From: Azoarcus sp. KH32C
GTDB lineage: Bacteria; Pseudomonadota; Gammaproteobacteria; Burkholderiales; Rhodocyclaceae
Direction of reading: 5' to 3'
NCBI RefSeq assembly: GCF_000349945.1
Contig: NC_020516.1
Location: forward strand, 4,464,001-4,528,000
Length of the DNA: 64,000 bases
Shown here: piece by piece, positions 8,225-18,377 of the stretch
Layout of the letters: the number at the start of each line of letters is the position of its first letter
Numbering within the stretch: position 1 is the stretch's first letter
Made by a program: the position numbers and the translations under genes
The notes under the pieces: generated by a model
The model's input: only the letters and a program-made list of their open reading frames with translations
The model's database searches: none
Told to the model about the DNA's origin: nothing

Positions 8225-10099
8225 ATGAGCTACGCCGAACGCGCGCTGCGCACGCTGAGTGCCGGAAACCGGACGCTTCTGCGCGCGAAGGACGAGCAGA
8301 CCCTGCTGCAGGAGATGTGCCGGGTCATCGTCGAACTCGGCGGCTACCGGATGGCCTGGGTCGGCTTTGCCGAACACGACGACGCGAAGACGATTCGCCC
8401 TGCCGCCCACCGAGGATTCGAAGACGGCTTTCTCGAGCTCGGCCAGTTCACATGGTCGGATGCGGAAGGCGGCCCGACCGCCCAAGCCGTACGGACCGGC
8501 AAGCTGGCGGTGGCGCAGGATGTGAGCAGAATCGAGGCGACGCACCTGCCCGTGGCCCTCACGGAGACCATCAAGCGCGGCTATGCGTCGGTGGCCGCGT
8601 TTCCGCTGATCATCGAGGGTGACGTGATCGGCAACCTGACGATCTTCGCAGGCGAGGCCGATGCCTTCGACGAAAGCGAATATGCGCTGCTCGGCGAAAT
8701 GGCGGACGACCTCGCCTTCGGGATCGCGACGCTGCGCATGCGGGCGCGGCATCAGCAGGCCGAGGAGCTCGTGCACCGCATGGCCTACTACGACCTGCTC
8801 ACGGGGCTGCCCAACCGGACCTCGATGCGCGGCCTCGTGGACGCGGAAATCCTGCGCGCGCAGCAGGATCATCAATCGCTCGCCGTGCTGCTGATGAAGG
8901 TCGGGCGCTTCCAGGAGATCAGCGACACGCTCGGCTACGAGGAGGGCGACCGGCTGATCCTCGAAATGGGCACGCGCCTGAGGGAAATCGCCGGGGCCGA
9001 GGTGGCGCTCGCCCGCGTCGGCGAGGACGAGTTCGCAGTCGTGATGCCCGGCGCGAGCGCCGAGACCGCGATGCGGGCGGCCCATCGGACGATGCGCGAG
9101 GCCGGCGATCCGATCGAGGTCGACGGCCTGTCGGTCGACCCGCATGCATCGATCGGCATCGCGCTCTTCCCCGGCCAGGGCACCTCCTCGGACGCCTTGC
9201 TGCGGCGGGCGAAGATCGCCGCGGTGCAGGCCGAGCGCAGCCCCAGCAAGTATTCCCTGTACAAGGGCGCGGAAGACACCGAGAGCCGGCGGCGGCTCGC
9301 ACTCGTCAGCGACCTGCGGCGCGCGATCGAGCAGAACGAGCTGCAACTCTACTGCCAGCCGAAAGTCGCGATGCGCTCGGGCGAAGTCTGCGGCGCCGAG
9401 GGGCTGGTGCGCTGGCTGCATCCGGAACGCGGCATGATCGCGACGTCGGAATTCATCCCGCTCGCCGAACGCGCGGGGCTGATCATGCCGCTGACGCGCT
9501 GGGTGCTCGAGGCGGCGTTCCGCCAGAGCCATGCATGGTTCGAGGCCGGCATCCAACGGCCGCTGTCGGTGAACCTGTCGGCGCAGGACCTGCGCGATCC
9601 GCGGCTGATCGAGCGCATCAGCGGACTCTTCGCGACCTGGGCGATGCCGCCCGAGACGGTGCAGTTCGAGCTGACCGAGAGCGCGCTGATGGACGATCCG
9701 GCCGGCGCGCGCGAGACGCTGTACAAGCTGAAGGACCTCGGCGTCGATCTTTTCATCGACGACTTCGGCACCGGCTATTCGAGCCTCTCCTACCTGCAGC
9801 AGCTGCCGCTCGACTCGCTGAAGATCGACCAGTCCTTCGTCACCAGCATGCTCGCGAACGAAGGCTCGGCGATCATCGTGCGCTCGACCGTGGAGTTGGG
9901 GCACAACCTCGGCCTGGGCGTCGTCGCCGAAGGGGTCGAAACCGAAGCGCACTGGGAAAAGCTGCAGGCGCTCGGCTGCGACACCGCGCAGGGCCACTTC
10001 GTCGGCCGTCCCTTCCCGACCATGCAATTCGACGAATGGGAATCCCAGTCGCCCTGGAACCGGCCCGTGCCCCCCATCGCGCTGCCGCAGGCGATGTGA
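8225..10099 (+). CDS. GAF-GGDEF-EAL cyclic-di-GMP signalling protein
   Basis: A 624-residue cytoplasmic protein with no membrane segment. Residues 15-170 form a GAF-type sensor, 185-350 a GGDEF domain and 370-615 an EAL domain. The GGDEF signature reads GEDEF, and the EAL signature reads EGL inside GAEGLVRWLHP. Other EAL residues are intact: NLSAQDL, FELTES, DDFGTGYSS, the Lys of SLKIDQSF and AEGVET. A working phosphodiesterase with a reduced cyclase half is therefore plausible. A GGAGGG site precedes the ATG. A bidirectional terminator separates it from icmF. Confidence 0.85.
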   Translation: MSYAERALRTLSAGNRTLLRAKDEQTLLQEMCRVIVELGGYRMAWVGFAEHDDAKTIRPAAHRGFEDGFLELGQFTWSDAEGGPTAQAVRTGKLAVAQDVSRIEATHLPVALTETIKRGYASVAAFPLIIEGDVIGNLTIFAGEADAFDESEYALLGEMADDLAFGIATLRMRARHQQAEELVHRMAYYDLLTGLPNRTSMRGLVDAEILRAQQDHQSLAVLLMKVGRFQEISDTLGYEEGDRLILEMGTRLREIAGAEVALARVGEDEFAVVMPGASAETAMRAAHRTMREAGDPIEVDGLSVDPHASIGIALFPGQGTSSDALLRRAKIAAVQAERSPSKYSLYKGAEDTESRRRLALVSDLRRAIEQNELQLYCQPKVAMRSGEVCGAEGLVRWLHPERGMIATSEFIPLAERAGLIMPLTRWVLEAAFRQSHAWFEAGIQRPLSVNLSAQDLRDPRLIERISGLFATWAMPPETVQFELTESALMDDPAGARETLYKLKDLGVDLFIDDFGTGYSSLSYLQQLPLDSLKIDQSFVTSMLANEGSAIIVRSTVELGHNLGLGVVAEGVETEAHWEKLQALGCDTAQGHFVGRPFPTMQFDEWESQSPWNRPVPPIALPQAM

Positions 10100-10124
10100 G
10101 CTCGACAGCGGGCGCATAAGCCGG

Positions 10125-10159
10125 ACGAAAAAACGGCGCCTCGCGGGCGCCGTTTTCGT
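10125..10159. terminator. Bidirectional intrinsic terminator
   Basis: An 11-bp perfect stem (AAAACGGCGCC / GGCGCCGTTTT) with a 5-nt loop. The A-run on one side and T-run on the other give a terminator in both directions, between two convergent genes. Confidence 0.9.
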
Positions 10160-10180
10160 GTTGCCGCCGGAAGCGGCGTC

Positions 10181-13100
10181 TTACATGTTACGGCGATACT
10201 GGCCGCCCACCTCGTACAGCGCGCTCGTGATCTGGCCGAGCGAGCAGTAGCGCACCGCATCGACCAGCACTTCGAACACGTTGCCGTTCTCGATCACGGT
10301 CTGGCGCAGCTTGGCCTGCCACTTTGGCGCCTCCTTCTTGTTGCGGGCGTGGAAGTCGGCGAGGCGCTTCAACTGGCCCTGCTTTTCCTCTTCCGTCGAA
10401 CGCGCCAACTCGATTTCCTGCTGCGCCTGGCCCTTCGGGTTGAGGAAGGTGTTCACGCCGATGATCGGGTAGGAGCCGTCGTGCTTCTTGTGCTCGTAGT
10501 AGAGCGACTCCTCCTGGATCTTGCCGCGCTGGTAGCCGGTTTCCATCGCGCCGAGCACGCCGCCGCGCGAGGCGATGGCCTCGAACTCCTTCAGCACCGC
10601 TTCTTCGACGAGGTCGGTGAGCTCGTCGATGATGAAGGCGCCTTGGTTGGGGTTCTCGTTCTTCGCCAGGCCCCATTCGCGGTTGATGATCAGCTGGATC
10701 GCCATCGCGCGGCGCACGGATTCCTCGGTCGGCGTCGTGATCGCCTCGTCGTAGGCGTTGGTGTGCAGCGAGTTGCAGTTGTCGTAGATCGCGATCAGCG
10801 CCTGCAGCGTCGTGCGGATGTCGTTGAAGTCCATCTCCTGCGCATGCAGCGAGCGTCCGGAGGTTTGCACGTGGTACTTCAGCTTCTGGCTGCGCTCGTT
10901 CGCGCCGTACTTGTTCTTCATCGCGACGGCCCAGATGCGGCGGGCGACGCGGCCGATCACCGAGTACTCGGGGTCCATGCCGTTACTGAAGAAGAAGGAC
11001 AGATTGGGCGCGAAGTCGTCGATGTGCATGCCGCGCGCGAGGTAGGACTCGACGTAGGTGAAGCCGTTCGACAGCGTGAAGGCGAGCTGCGAGATCGGGT
11101 TCGCGCCCGCTTCGGCGATGTGGTAGCCCGAGATCGACACCGAGTAGAAGTTCTGCACCTTGTGATGGACGAAGTACTCCTGGATGTCGCCCATCATCTT
11201 CAGCGCGAATTCGGTCGAGAAGATGCAGGTGTTCTGGCCCTGGTCTTCCTTCAGGATGTCGGCCTGCACGGTGCCGCGCACCGAGGACAGCGTCCATTCC
11301 TTGATCTTCTGGAACTCGGTCTCGGTCGGTTCGCGGCCGTTGTCGGCGCGGAACTTCGCGACCTGTTGCTCCATCGCGGTATTGAAGAAGAAGGCGAGGA
11401 TGATCGGCGCCGGGCCGTTGATCGTCATCGACACCGAGGTCGTCGGCGCGCACAGGTCGAAGCCGTCGTAGAGCACCTTCATGTCGTCGAGCGTCGCGAT
11501 CGACACGCCCGAGTTGCCGATCTTGCCGTAGATGTCCGGGCGCGGATCGGGGTCGCAGCCATAGAGGGTCACCGAGTCGAAGGCGGTCGACAGGCGGTGC
11601 GCGGGCATGCCTTCGGACACGCGCTTGAAGCGGCGGTTGGTGCGGAAGGCATCGCCCTCACCCGCGAACATCCGCGTCGGGTCCTCGCCTTCGCGCTTGA
11701 ACGCGAACACGCCGGCGGTGTAGGGGAAGGAGCCGGGGACGTTTTCCTTCATCAGGAACTTGAGCGTCTCGCCCTCATCGTCGAAGGCCGGCAGCGAAAC
11801 CTTGCGGATCTTGGTGCCGGACAGCGAGTCGGAGGTCAGCTTGGTGCGGATCTCCTTGTCGCGGATCTTCACGACGTATTCGTCGGCGGCGTAGAGCTCC
11901 CTGGTCTTCGGCCACATGTCGAGGAGCTTCTTGGCGGCCGGCGTGAGCTCGCCGTCCTTCCAGTCGATCATCTCGGCAAACGAGCCGGCTTCCTTGCCGC
12001 ACTGTTCGAACAGCGCCTTCGCGATCTTCAGCGACTGGCGCTCGCGGGCGACGCGGGCCTGCTGCTGCACGTGCTTGTGGTAATCGCGCACGGTGTCGGC
12101 GATCTCGGCGAGGTAGCGCACGCGCTCGGCCGGAACGATCGCGCGGCCGCGGGAGGACGCCTTGGTCGTGACCTTCGGCAGGCTGCCCGGCTTGGCCTTC
12201 AGGCCCTTCTCGACGAGCTTCGGGAAGATCGACTGGTACAGCGCGGTGACGCCGTCGTCGTTGAAGCGCGCAGCCATCGTGCCGAACACCGGCATTTCGT
12301 CGGTCGCCTGGCCGAAGAGCTCGCGGTTGCGCTGATATTGCTTGCGCACGTCGCGCAGCGCGTCCTCGGCGCCCTTGCGGTCGAACTTGTTGATCGCGAC
12401 GAAATCGGCGAAGTCGAGCATGTCGATCTTCTCGAGCTGGCTCGCGGCGCCGAATTCGGGGGTCATCACGTAGAGCGACACGTCGACGAAGGGCACGATC
12501 GCGGCGTCGCCCTGGCCGATGCCGGAGGTCTCGACGATGATGAGATCGAAGCCGGCGAGCTTGGCGGCGGCGATGACTTCGGGCAGCGCGGCGGAGATCT
12601 CGGAGCCGGTGTCGCGCGTTGCCATCGAGCGCATGTAGATGTTCTCGTGCTCGATCGCGTTCATGCGGATGCGGTCGCCGAGCAGCGCGCCGCCGGTGCG
12701 CTTCCTCGACGGATCGATCGAGACGATGCCGATCTTCAGCTTGTCGTTCTGGTCGAGGCGGAAGCGGCGCACCAGTTCGTCGGTGAGCGAGCTCTTGCCG
12801 GCGCCGCCGGTGCCGGTGATCCCGAGCGTCGGCGTCTTGATCTTGGCTGCGGCGTCGGTCAGCGCCTTCTTGATGTCGGGGCCGTAGGCGCCGTTCTCGA
12901 GCGCCGTGATGATCCGCGAGAGGCTCCGCAGTTGCGCGCCACGCTCGCCGGAGCTGAGCTGCTTCATGATCTCGTCGAACGACGCAGGCACGGCGGTGAT
13001 GGGGTCGTAGTCGGCCTTACCGACGAGGTCGTTGATCATGCCCTGCAGGCCCAGCATCGCGCCGTCTTCCGGCGAGTAGATGCGGGTGACGCCATACTCA

Positions 13101-13459
13101 TGCAGCTCCTTGATCTCGGACGGCACGATCACGCCGCCGCCGCCGCCGAAGACCTTGATGTTCTCGCCGCCGTTGGCCTTCAAGAGGTCGATCATGTACT
13201 TGAAGAACTCGACGTGGCCGCCCTGATAGCTGGTGATCGCGATGCCCTGCACGTCTTCCTGCAGCGCCGCGTTCACGATGTCGCCGACCGAGCGGTTGTG
13301 GCCCAGGTGGATCACCTCGGCGCCGGTCGATTGCAGAATCCGCCGCATGATGTTGATCGATGCGTCGTGGCCGTCGAAGAGCGCCGCCGCGGACACGAAA
13401 CGTACCTTGTGCTTCGGCTTGTACGGGGCCAATTTCTTGGCTTCGCTGAGGTTGGTCAT
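10181..13459 (-). CDS. icmF: Fused isobutyryl-CoA mutase with G-protein chaperone (IcmF)
   Basis: A 1092-residue adenosylcobalamin enzyme interconverting isobutyryl-CoA and n-butyryl-CoA (and related branched acyl-CoAs), fused to its own GTPase chaperone. The N-terminal B12 domain carries the DXHXXG-type signature in FDGHDAS with GGGGGV downstream. The MeaB-like GTPase starts with GITGTGGAGKSS (P-loop near residue 225). The C-terminal half is the mutase TIM barrel (SISGYHIAEAGANP, QTSGRSLHAQE). The length matches known IcmF. A divergent AraC-type gene is the obvious candidate regulator. Substrate preference cannot be read by eye. Confidence 0.93.
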   Translation of the reverse strand: MTNLSEAKKLAPYKPKHKVRFVSAAALFDGHDASINIMRRILQSTGAEVIHLGHNRSVGDIVNAALQEDVQGIAITSYQGGHVEFFKYMIDLLKANGGENIKVFGGGGGVIVPSEIKELHEYGVTRIYSPEDGAMLGLQGMINDLVGKADYDPITAVPASFDEIMKQLSSGERGAQLRSLSRIITALENGAYGPDIKKALTDAAAKIKTPTLGITGTGGAGKSSLTDELVRRFRLDQNDKLKIGIVSIDPSRKRTGGALLGDRIRMNAIEHENIYMRSMATRDTGSEISAALPEVIAAAKLAGFDLIIVETSGIGQGDAAIVPFVDVSLYVMTPEFGAASQLEKIDMLDFADFVAINKFDRKGAEDALRDVRKQYQRNRELFGQATDEMPVFGTMAARFNDDGVTALYQSIFPKLVEKGLKAKPGSLPKVTTKASSRGRAIVPAERVRYLAEIADTVRDYHKHVQQQARVARERQSLKIAKALFEQCGKEAGSFAEMIDWKDGELTPAAKKLLDMWPKTRELYAADEYVVKIRDKEIRTKLTSDSLSGTKIRKVSLPAFDDEGETLKFLMKENVPGSFPYTAGVFAFKREGEDPTRMFAGEGDAFRTNRRFKRVSEGMPAHRLSTAFDSVTLYGCDPDPRPDIYGKIGNSGVSIATLDDMKVLYDGFDLCAPTTSVSMTINGPAPIILAFFFNTAMEQQVAKFRADNGREPTETEFQKIKEWTLSSVRGTVQADILKEDQGQNTCIFSTEFALKMMGDIQEYFVHHKVQNFYSVSISGYHIAEAGANPISQLAFTLSNGFTYVESYLARGMHIDDFAPNLSFFFSNGMDPEYSVIGRVARRIWAVAMKNKYGANERSQKLKYHVQTSGRSLHAQEMDFNDIRTTLQALIAIYDNCNSLHTNAYDEAITTPTEESVRRAMAIQLIINREWGLAKNENPNQGAFIIDELTDLVEEAVLKEFEAIASRGGVLGAMETGYQRGKIQEESLYYEHKKHDGSYPIIGVNTFLNPKGQAQQEIELARSTEEEKQGQLKRLADFHARNKKEAPKWQAKLRQTVIENGNVFEVLVDAVRYCSLGQITSALYEVGGQYRRNM

Positions 13460-13612
13460 ATCGGTTCTTCCCCCGGTGAGTGTTTTATGGGCTTAATGGT
13501 AGAAGCCCGAGCGGGGGTTTGCCATTGTCCGGCCTGACGGTAATCGTGCAAAATCCGCCAAATTGTCGATCCCGCCATCACTCGATTTTCGACCCACGCG
13601 CCGAGCCCCAAG

Positions 13613-14692
13613 ATGAACACGCCCCCCTCTCCCGATCACGCGCCGATGCCGCAGAAACCGCGGCGCCGTGCGACTGTCGCGATGGGTTTCGTGACCGGGA
13701 TGCTCGCCGGGATGCGCCGGCGCGGGCTCGACGCGGGGCCCTATCTCGCTGCAGCCGGCATCGACCTTGCAGACCCTGCCACGCGGATTCCGATCGACCG
13801 CTACGCGCGGCTCTACAACGACATCACGTGCGCGCTCGACGACGAGGGCTTCGGGCTGTTCGCTCAGCCGATGCGGTCTGGAAGTTTCGAGTTCCTGTGC
13901 CGCGGCATGCTCGGCGCGGCGACGCTCGGCGAGGCGCTCGACCGCGCGGCGCGTTTCCTGCGCATCGTGCTGCCCGACATGGCGGTGAGCGTGCGGCGCG
14001 CGGAGAATCCGGGCGAGGACCGGGCGGAGCTGCGCATCTCGGAAACGCGTCGGCTCGCCGACGTACGCGGAGACCCGGCGCGCGTCTTCGCCTTCGAATG
14101 GCTGCTGCGCCTGATCCACGCCGTCGCGTGCTGGCTCGTCGGCCGCGGCCTCGCGCTCGACGCCGTGCTCTTCCCCTATCCGCGCCCGCCGCACGCGGAC
14201 GACTACGCGCTGGTCTATACGGAACATTCGTTCTTCGACGCCGGCACACTGGTCGCGCGCCTGCAGGACAACCTGCTCGACCTGCCGGTGCGGCGCGACG
14301 AGGCGGCGCTCAACACCTTCCTCGACGGCGCGCCGGGCAAGATCACGATGCTGTACCGGCGCGACCGCGACATGGTGCTGCGCGTGCGCGATCTCCTGCG
14401 CGACGCGCTGCCCGCGAGCCTCGCGCAGGAGGACGTCGCCGCCCGCCTGCACCTGTCGCCGCGCACGCTGCACCGCCGGCTGGAAGACGAAGGATCGAGC
14501 TTCCGTACGATCAAGGATGCGCTGCGTCGCGACATCGCGCTCGCCCGCCTGACGAAGACGGCGCAGCCGGTTGCGGCGATCGCGGCGGAGCTGGGTTACG
14601 CGGATACGTCGGCCTTCTACCGCGCGTGCGTCGCGTGGACCGGAGTATCGCCGGAGCGCTTCCGCAGACAGTTGCAGGGGCACGGGCAATGA
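13613..14692 (+). CDS. AraC-family transcriptional regulator
   Basis: A 359-residue protein with an N-terminal arabinose-binding-like (OruR/ArgR-type) ligand domain and a C-terminal double helix-turn-helix. The DNA-binding part is visible in LHLSPRTLHRRLEDEG and AAELGYADTSAFYRAC followed by TGVSPERFRR. It diverges from icmF across about 150 bp, so regulation of icmF in response to a branched-chain or fatty-acid signal is likely but unproven. Confidence 0.88.
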   Translation: MNTPPSPDHAPMPQKPRRRATVAMGFVTGMLAGMRRRGLDAGPYLAAAGIDLADPATRIPIDRYARLYNDITCALDDEGFGLFAQPMRSGSFEFLCRGMLGAATLGEALDRAARFLRIVLPDMAVSVRRAENPGEDRAELRISETRRLADVRGDPARVFAFEWLLRLIHAVACWLVGRGLALDAVLFPYPRPPHADDYALVYTEHSFFDAGTLVARLQDNLLDLPVRRDEAALNTFLDGAPGKITMLYRRDRDMVLRVRDLLRDALPASLAQEDVAARLHLSPRTLHRRLEDEGSSFRTIKDALRRDIALARLTKTAQPVAAIAAELGYADTSAFYRACVAWTGVSPERFRRQLQGHGQ

Positions 14693-14774
14693 ATTTCCAC
14701 TTTACGGGCACGTCAACTCGTTGGCCGGTCTGCACTAGAATGCGTATCAAAATTTGTCGGAGACCCCTCGCCTG

Positions 14775-16874
14775 ATGCTCCGCAACGCCCCCTCGCCCGA
14801 TCCGTCGAAACCCGCGCCGCGCATGTCCTCGCAGGAACTGCGGCGCTACGACCTGTTGCTCGCCGGGCTGGACCTGCTCGACCAGGCGATCGCGGTGTTC
14901 GATGCGACGCCCAAGCTCGTCACCTGGAACAAGGCGATGCTGCGCCTGCTGGATTTCCCCGAGAAGATGGTGCGCGTCGGCACGCCCTTCGAGGAATTCG
15001 TGCGCTTCAACGCAGAGCGCGGCGAATACGGCGAAGGCGATCTCGAAAAGCTGGTTTCGGAGCGCATGGCGGCAGCGCGCGCCTTCCTGCCGCACTACGT
15101 CGAGCGCGAACGTCCGAACGGCAAGATCCTCGCGATCCGCGGCGTGCCGATCCCGAACCTCGGTTTCGTGTCGCTATGGACCGACGTCACCGAGCAGCGC
15201 CGCTACGAGGAGGTAATCCGCCAGCAGAACGCCGAGCTCGAAGCGCGCGTGAAGGCGCGCACCAAGGAGCTCGAGAACGCCAACGCGCGCCTCGCGCATG
15301 CTAACGCCGAAATCGACGAGATCGCCGGCGCCTTGCGACGCAGCGAGGAGCGGCTGAAGCTCATCATCGACTCGATCCCGGCGCTGATTGCCTACGTCGA
15401 TCGCAACGAGGTCTACCAGTTCGCGAACCGGGGCTACACGGAGTGGTTCGGCATCGCGAAGGAAGAGATCGTCGGCCGCAGCATCAGGAGCGTGTTCGGC
15501 GACGAGCTTTACCCGCTGGTCGGCAAGCAGCTGAAGATCGCCGCGACGGGCGAACGGGTGAGCTACGAATACGCGCGCACGATCGAGAACGGACGCATCG
15601 TCCACGCACGCAGCGTGATCGTCCCGGAGGTGTCGGCGCAGGGCGAGGTGATGGGCTACTTCGTGCTGTCGATCGACATCACGGAGCAGAAGGCGAGCCA
15701 GGCGGCGCTCGTGCAGGCGCAGAAGATGGAAGCGGTCGGCCAGCTCACGGGCGGCCTCGCGCACGACTTCAACAATCTGCTGACGATCATCATCGGCAAC
15801 CTCGCCGCGCTGCAGTCGCAACTGCCGCCCGGCGGGCTCGTGTCCGAACATCTCGATCCGGCGTTGCACGCCGCGCGGCGCGGCGCCGAACTGATCAAGC
15901 GTCTGCTGACCTTCTCCCGCGGGCAGGTGCTGGAGCCGAACGTCGTCGAGGTCGGCGCGCTCGTGCACAACATGGCGCAGCTGCTGAGGCGCTCGCTGAC
16001 CGAAAACGTGCGCGTACACACGCGCCTGCCGGCGTCGCCGCTATATGCTTTCGTCGACCCGCACCAACTCGAGAACGCGCTGCTGAACCTCGCGCTCAAC
16101 GCGCGCGACGCGATGCCCGACGGCGGCGACCTGACGGTGGCGATCAGCGAACGCCACATCCCCGAGAGCCTGTCGGTGCTGGTCGAGCTGCCGGTCGGCG
16201 ACTACGTGCAGATCGACGTCACCGACACCGGCGCCGGCATCGAACCGGAACTCTTGCCGCGGCTCTTCGAACCCTTCTTCACGACGAAGCCCTTTGGCCG
16301 CGGCAGCGGACTGGGGCTCGCGATGGTGTATGGCTTCGTGCGCCAGTCGGGCGGCAACATCCGCGTCCGCAGCACGCCGGGGGCCGGCACGACGGTGACT
16401 TTCGTGCTGCCGCGCGCGAGCGAACCGACGGCCGCCGAAACGCAGCCCGCCAGCGCAAACACGCGGACGGCCCGGGCGGTCTCCGGTCCGGTGCTGCTCG
16501 TCGAGGACGAACCCGAGGTCCGGCGCATCATCCGCATGCAGCTCACGGCGCTCGGCCATTCGGTAATCGAAGCCGGCGACGGCGTCGAGGCGTGGAGCCT
16601 GATCGAGGCCGTGCCCGACATCGCGATCCTCGTCACCGATACGATCATGCCCGGCGGCATCAACGGCCGTGAGCTCGTCACGCGTACCCGCAGCTTGCGC
16701 CCCGAGATGCCGATCCTGATGATCACCGGTTACGCGAGTGACAACGCGCTCGCCGGCACCGCCGAGCTCGACGTGCCGGTGCTGCGCAAGCCCTTCGAGC
16801 AGGACACGCTCGCCGCCGCACTCGACGCCATCCTCGAACTCGCCCACCCCACCGTGGAAGCCCCCGATCAATGA
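14775..16874 (+). CDS. PAS-containing hybrid histidine kinase with C-terminal receiver
   Basis: A cytoplasmic sensor of 699 residues from this ATG; an in-frame TTG seven codons upstream is possible but overlaps the only GGAG-like site. An N-terminal PAS-7-like region is followed by a coiled coil, a second PAS (DSIPALIAYVDRNEVYQF) and a HisKA domain with the phospho-His in GGLAHDFNNLL. The HATPase has NLALNARDAMPDGG and GSGLGLAMVYGFV. A receiver at the C-terminus has LLVEDEPEV and VTDTIMPGG. No membrane helix is seen. It overlaps the next regulator gene by 4 bp, so the two form one signalling unit. Confidence 0.85.
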   Translation: MLRNAPSPDPSKPAPRMSSQELRRYDLLLAGLDLLDQAIAVFDATPKLVTWNKAMLRLLDFPEKMVRVGTPFEEFVRFNAERGEYGEGDLEKLVSERMAAARAFLPHYVERERPNGKILAIRGVPIPNLGFVSLWTDVTEQRRYEEVIRQQNAELEARVKARTKELENANARLAHANAEIDEIAGALRRSEERLKLIIDSIPALIAYVDRNEVYQFANRGYTEWFGIAKEEIVGRSIRSVFGDELYPLVGKQLKIAATGERVSYEYARTIENGRIVHARSVIVPEVSAQGEVMGYFVLSIDITEQKASQAALVQAQKMEAVGQLTGGLAHDFNNLLTIIIGNLAALQSQLPPGGLVSEHLDPALHAARRGAELIKRLLTFSRGQVLEPNVVEVGALVHNMAQLLRRSLTENVRVHTRLPASPLYAFVDPHQLENALLNLALNARDAMPDGGDLTVAISERHIPESLSVLVELPVGDYVQIDVTDTGAGIEPELLPRLFEPFFTTKPFGRGSGLGLAMVYGFVRQSGGNIRVRSTPGAGTTVTFVLPRASEPTAAETQPASANTRTARAVSGPVLLVEDEPEVRRIIRMQLTALGHSVIEAGDGVEAWSLIEAVPDIAILVTDTIMPGGINGRELVTRTRSLRPEMPILMITGYASDNALAGTAELDVPVLRKPFEQDTLAAALDAILELAHPTVEAPDQ

Positions 16875-17602
16875 CCGAACACGAGACTTCGTCGCCGCTT
16901 ATCCTGGTACTCGAAGACGAGCCGGACATTGCGAACCTGATTTGCAGCGCGCTATCCGGCTACGGCTTTCGCAGCGAATCGCTCCGCACTGGCCGCGAAT
17001 TGCTCGCCCGCGCGCGGCAGTGCTCGCCCGACCTCGTGATCGTCGATCTCGGCCTGCCCGACATGGACGGCATGCAGGTGGTGCGCGAACTGCAGGACGG
17101 CGCGCCGTGCGCGGTGCTGATCCTCACCGGTCGCAACGACGTCACCGACCGCGTGCTGGGCCTCGAACTCGGCGCCGACGACTACATCGTCAAGCCCTTC
17201 GAGCCGCGCGAACTCGTGGCCCGAGTACGCTCGATCCTGCGTCGCTACGCGCGCTCGGCCGCCCCGGAGGCGCCTGCGGATCCCGTCGAGCGGACCGTTG
17301 CGCGCTTCGGCGACTGGCGCTTCGACACGGGGCGCCACATGCTGATCAAGCCCGACGGCGCGGAGGTCGCGCTGTCGTCATCGGAAGCCGCGCTGCTGCT
17401 GACATTGGTGCGCCGCCCGAACAAGATCCTCAGCCGCGAACAGCTCCTCGGCGAGCGCGACGTCGATCCCTTCGACCGCAGCATCGACGTGCGCATCTCG
17501 CGCCTGCGCCGCAAGCTCGACGACGACCCGCACAGCCCGAAGCTGATCAAGACCGTCTACGGCGCAGGCTACCTGTTCTCGTCGCAGGTGAGCTGGGAGT
17601 AG
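16871..17602 (+). CDS. OmpR/PhoB-family response regulator
   Basis: A 243-residue regulator: receiver (LVLEDEPDIA, phospho-Asp in LVIVDLGLPD, Lys in YIVKPF) followed by a winged-helix DNA-binding domain ending in LIKTVYGAGYLF. Its ATGA start overlaps the stop of the hybrid kinase, implying translational coupling and a shared pathway. The last 56 bp overlap the 3' end of the convergent zinc permease gene, so both reading frames share coding DNA there. Confidence 0.9.
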   Translation: MTEHETSSPLILVLEDEPDIANLICSALSGYGFRSESLRTGRELLARARQCSPDLVIVDLGLPDMDGMQVVRELQDGAPCAVLILTGRNDVTDRVLGLELGADDYIVKPFEPRELVARVRSILRRYARSAAPEAPADPVERTVARFGDWRFDTGRHMLIKPDGAEVALSSSEAALLLTLVRRPNKILSREQLLGERDVDPFDRSIDVRISRLRRKLDDDPHSPKLIKTVYGAGYLFSSQVSWE

Positions 17603-18377
17603 CGGCCAGCGCCCGCTCGGGGCCGGGGCGTGCCGCCAGCGCGCCGACCAGCGCGCAGGCGGCCAAGGTCCACACGATCACCGCGCCCGACGGCAGGTCG
17701 AAGACCGCCGACAGCGCGAGCCCGAGCGCGTAGCCGGTCGCGCCGAGGATGTACGCAACGGCGTAGCGCCGCGGACCGTAATGCGCACGCGTGCCGAGCG
17801 CCGGGATGATCAGGCTCGAGAACACGAGGTACACGCCGACAAGCTGCACGGACGCCGTCACTGCGAGCGCGAAGGCGCCGTAGAAGCCGAAGCGGCCGAG
17901 GCGGCGCACCCAGCCGAGCGCCATCGCGATGACGAGCAGCACGGAGACGCCCGCCAGCCATAGCAATTGCGTCGTGCTCACCCACAGAATCTGGCCGACG
18001 AGCAGGTCCTTCAGGTGCTCGCCGCCGTGCGGGTTGCCGGCGAGCATCAGGATGCCCGCGCAGGCGGCGAGGATGAACATCACGCCGATCAGCGCCTCCT
18101 GCTGGCGCGGCGCGCGCCGTTCGGTCCAGGTCAGCAGCAGCGCGCCGAGCAGCGCGGCAGTGACCGCCGCGACCTGCACGGCGACACCGCCTTCCGGCAT
18201 CCCCAGCGCGTCGGCCGCGATCACACCGAGCCCGGCGATTTGCGCGATCGCGAGATCGATGAAGACGATGCCGCGATCAAGCACCTGCGTGCCCAGCGGC
18301 ACATGCGTGGCGAGCACCAGCAGGCCGGCGACGAGCGCCGGTCCGAGGATGCTCCAGTCGAGCGCGCCCCAGTTCAT
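17547..18377 (-). CDS. znuB: ABC-3 family metal (zinc/manganese) transporter permease
   Basis: A 276-residue inner-membrane permease with about eight hydrophobic segments and the ABC-3 family sequence FIDLAIAQIAGLGV near residue 40. It overlaps the upstream substrate-binding gene by 4 bp (ATGA), so the two are co-translated. Together they would import zinc, or manganese, from the periplasm. No ATPase gene is present on either side, which is unusual for this family. The basic C-terminal tail (TGSLRRRRS) runs into the 56-bp overlap with the convergent regulator gene. Confidence 0.85.
   Translation of the reverse strand: MNWGALDWSILGPALVAGLLVLATHVPLGTQVLDRGIVFIDLAIAQIAGLGVIAADALGMPEGGVAVQVAAVTAALLGALLLTWTERRAPRQQEALIGVMFILAACAGILMLAGNPHGGEHLKDLLVGQILWVSTTQLLWLAGVSVLLVIAMALGWVRRLGRFGFYGAFALAVTASVQLVGVYLVFSSLIIPALGTRAHYGPRRYAVAYILGATGYALGLALSAVFDLPSGAVIVWTLAACALVGALAARPGPERALAATPSSPATRTGSLRRRRS

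Noticed and set aside
10349..13537. A roughly 1060-codon open frame on the plus strand opposite icmF
   Set aside because: It is a shadow of icmF. Its translation is low-complexity Leu/Val/Arg/Asp, and icmF shows B12, GTPase and mutase motifs on the other strand.
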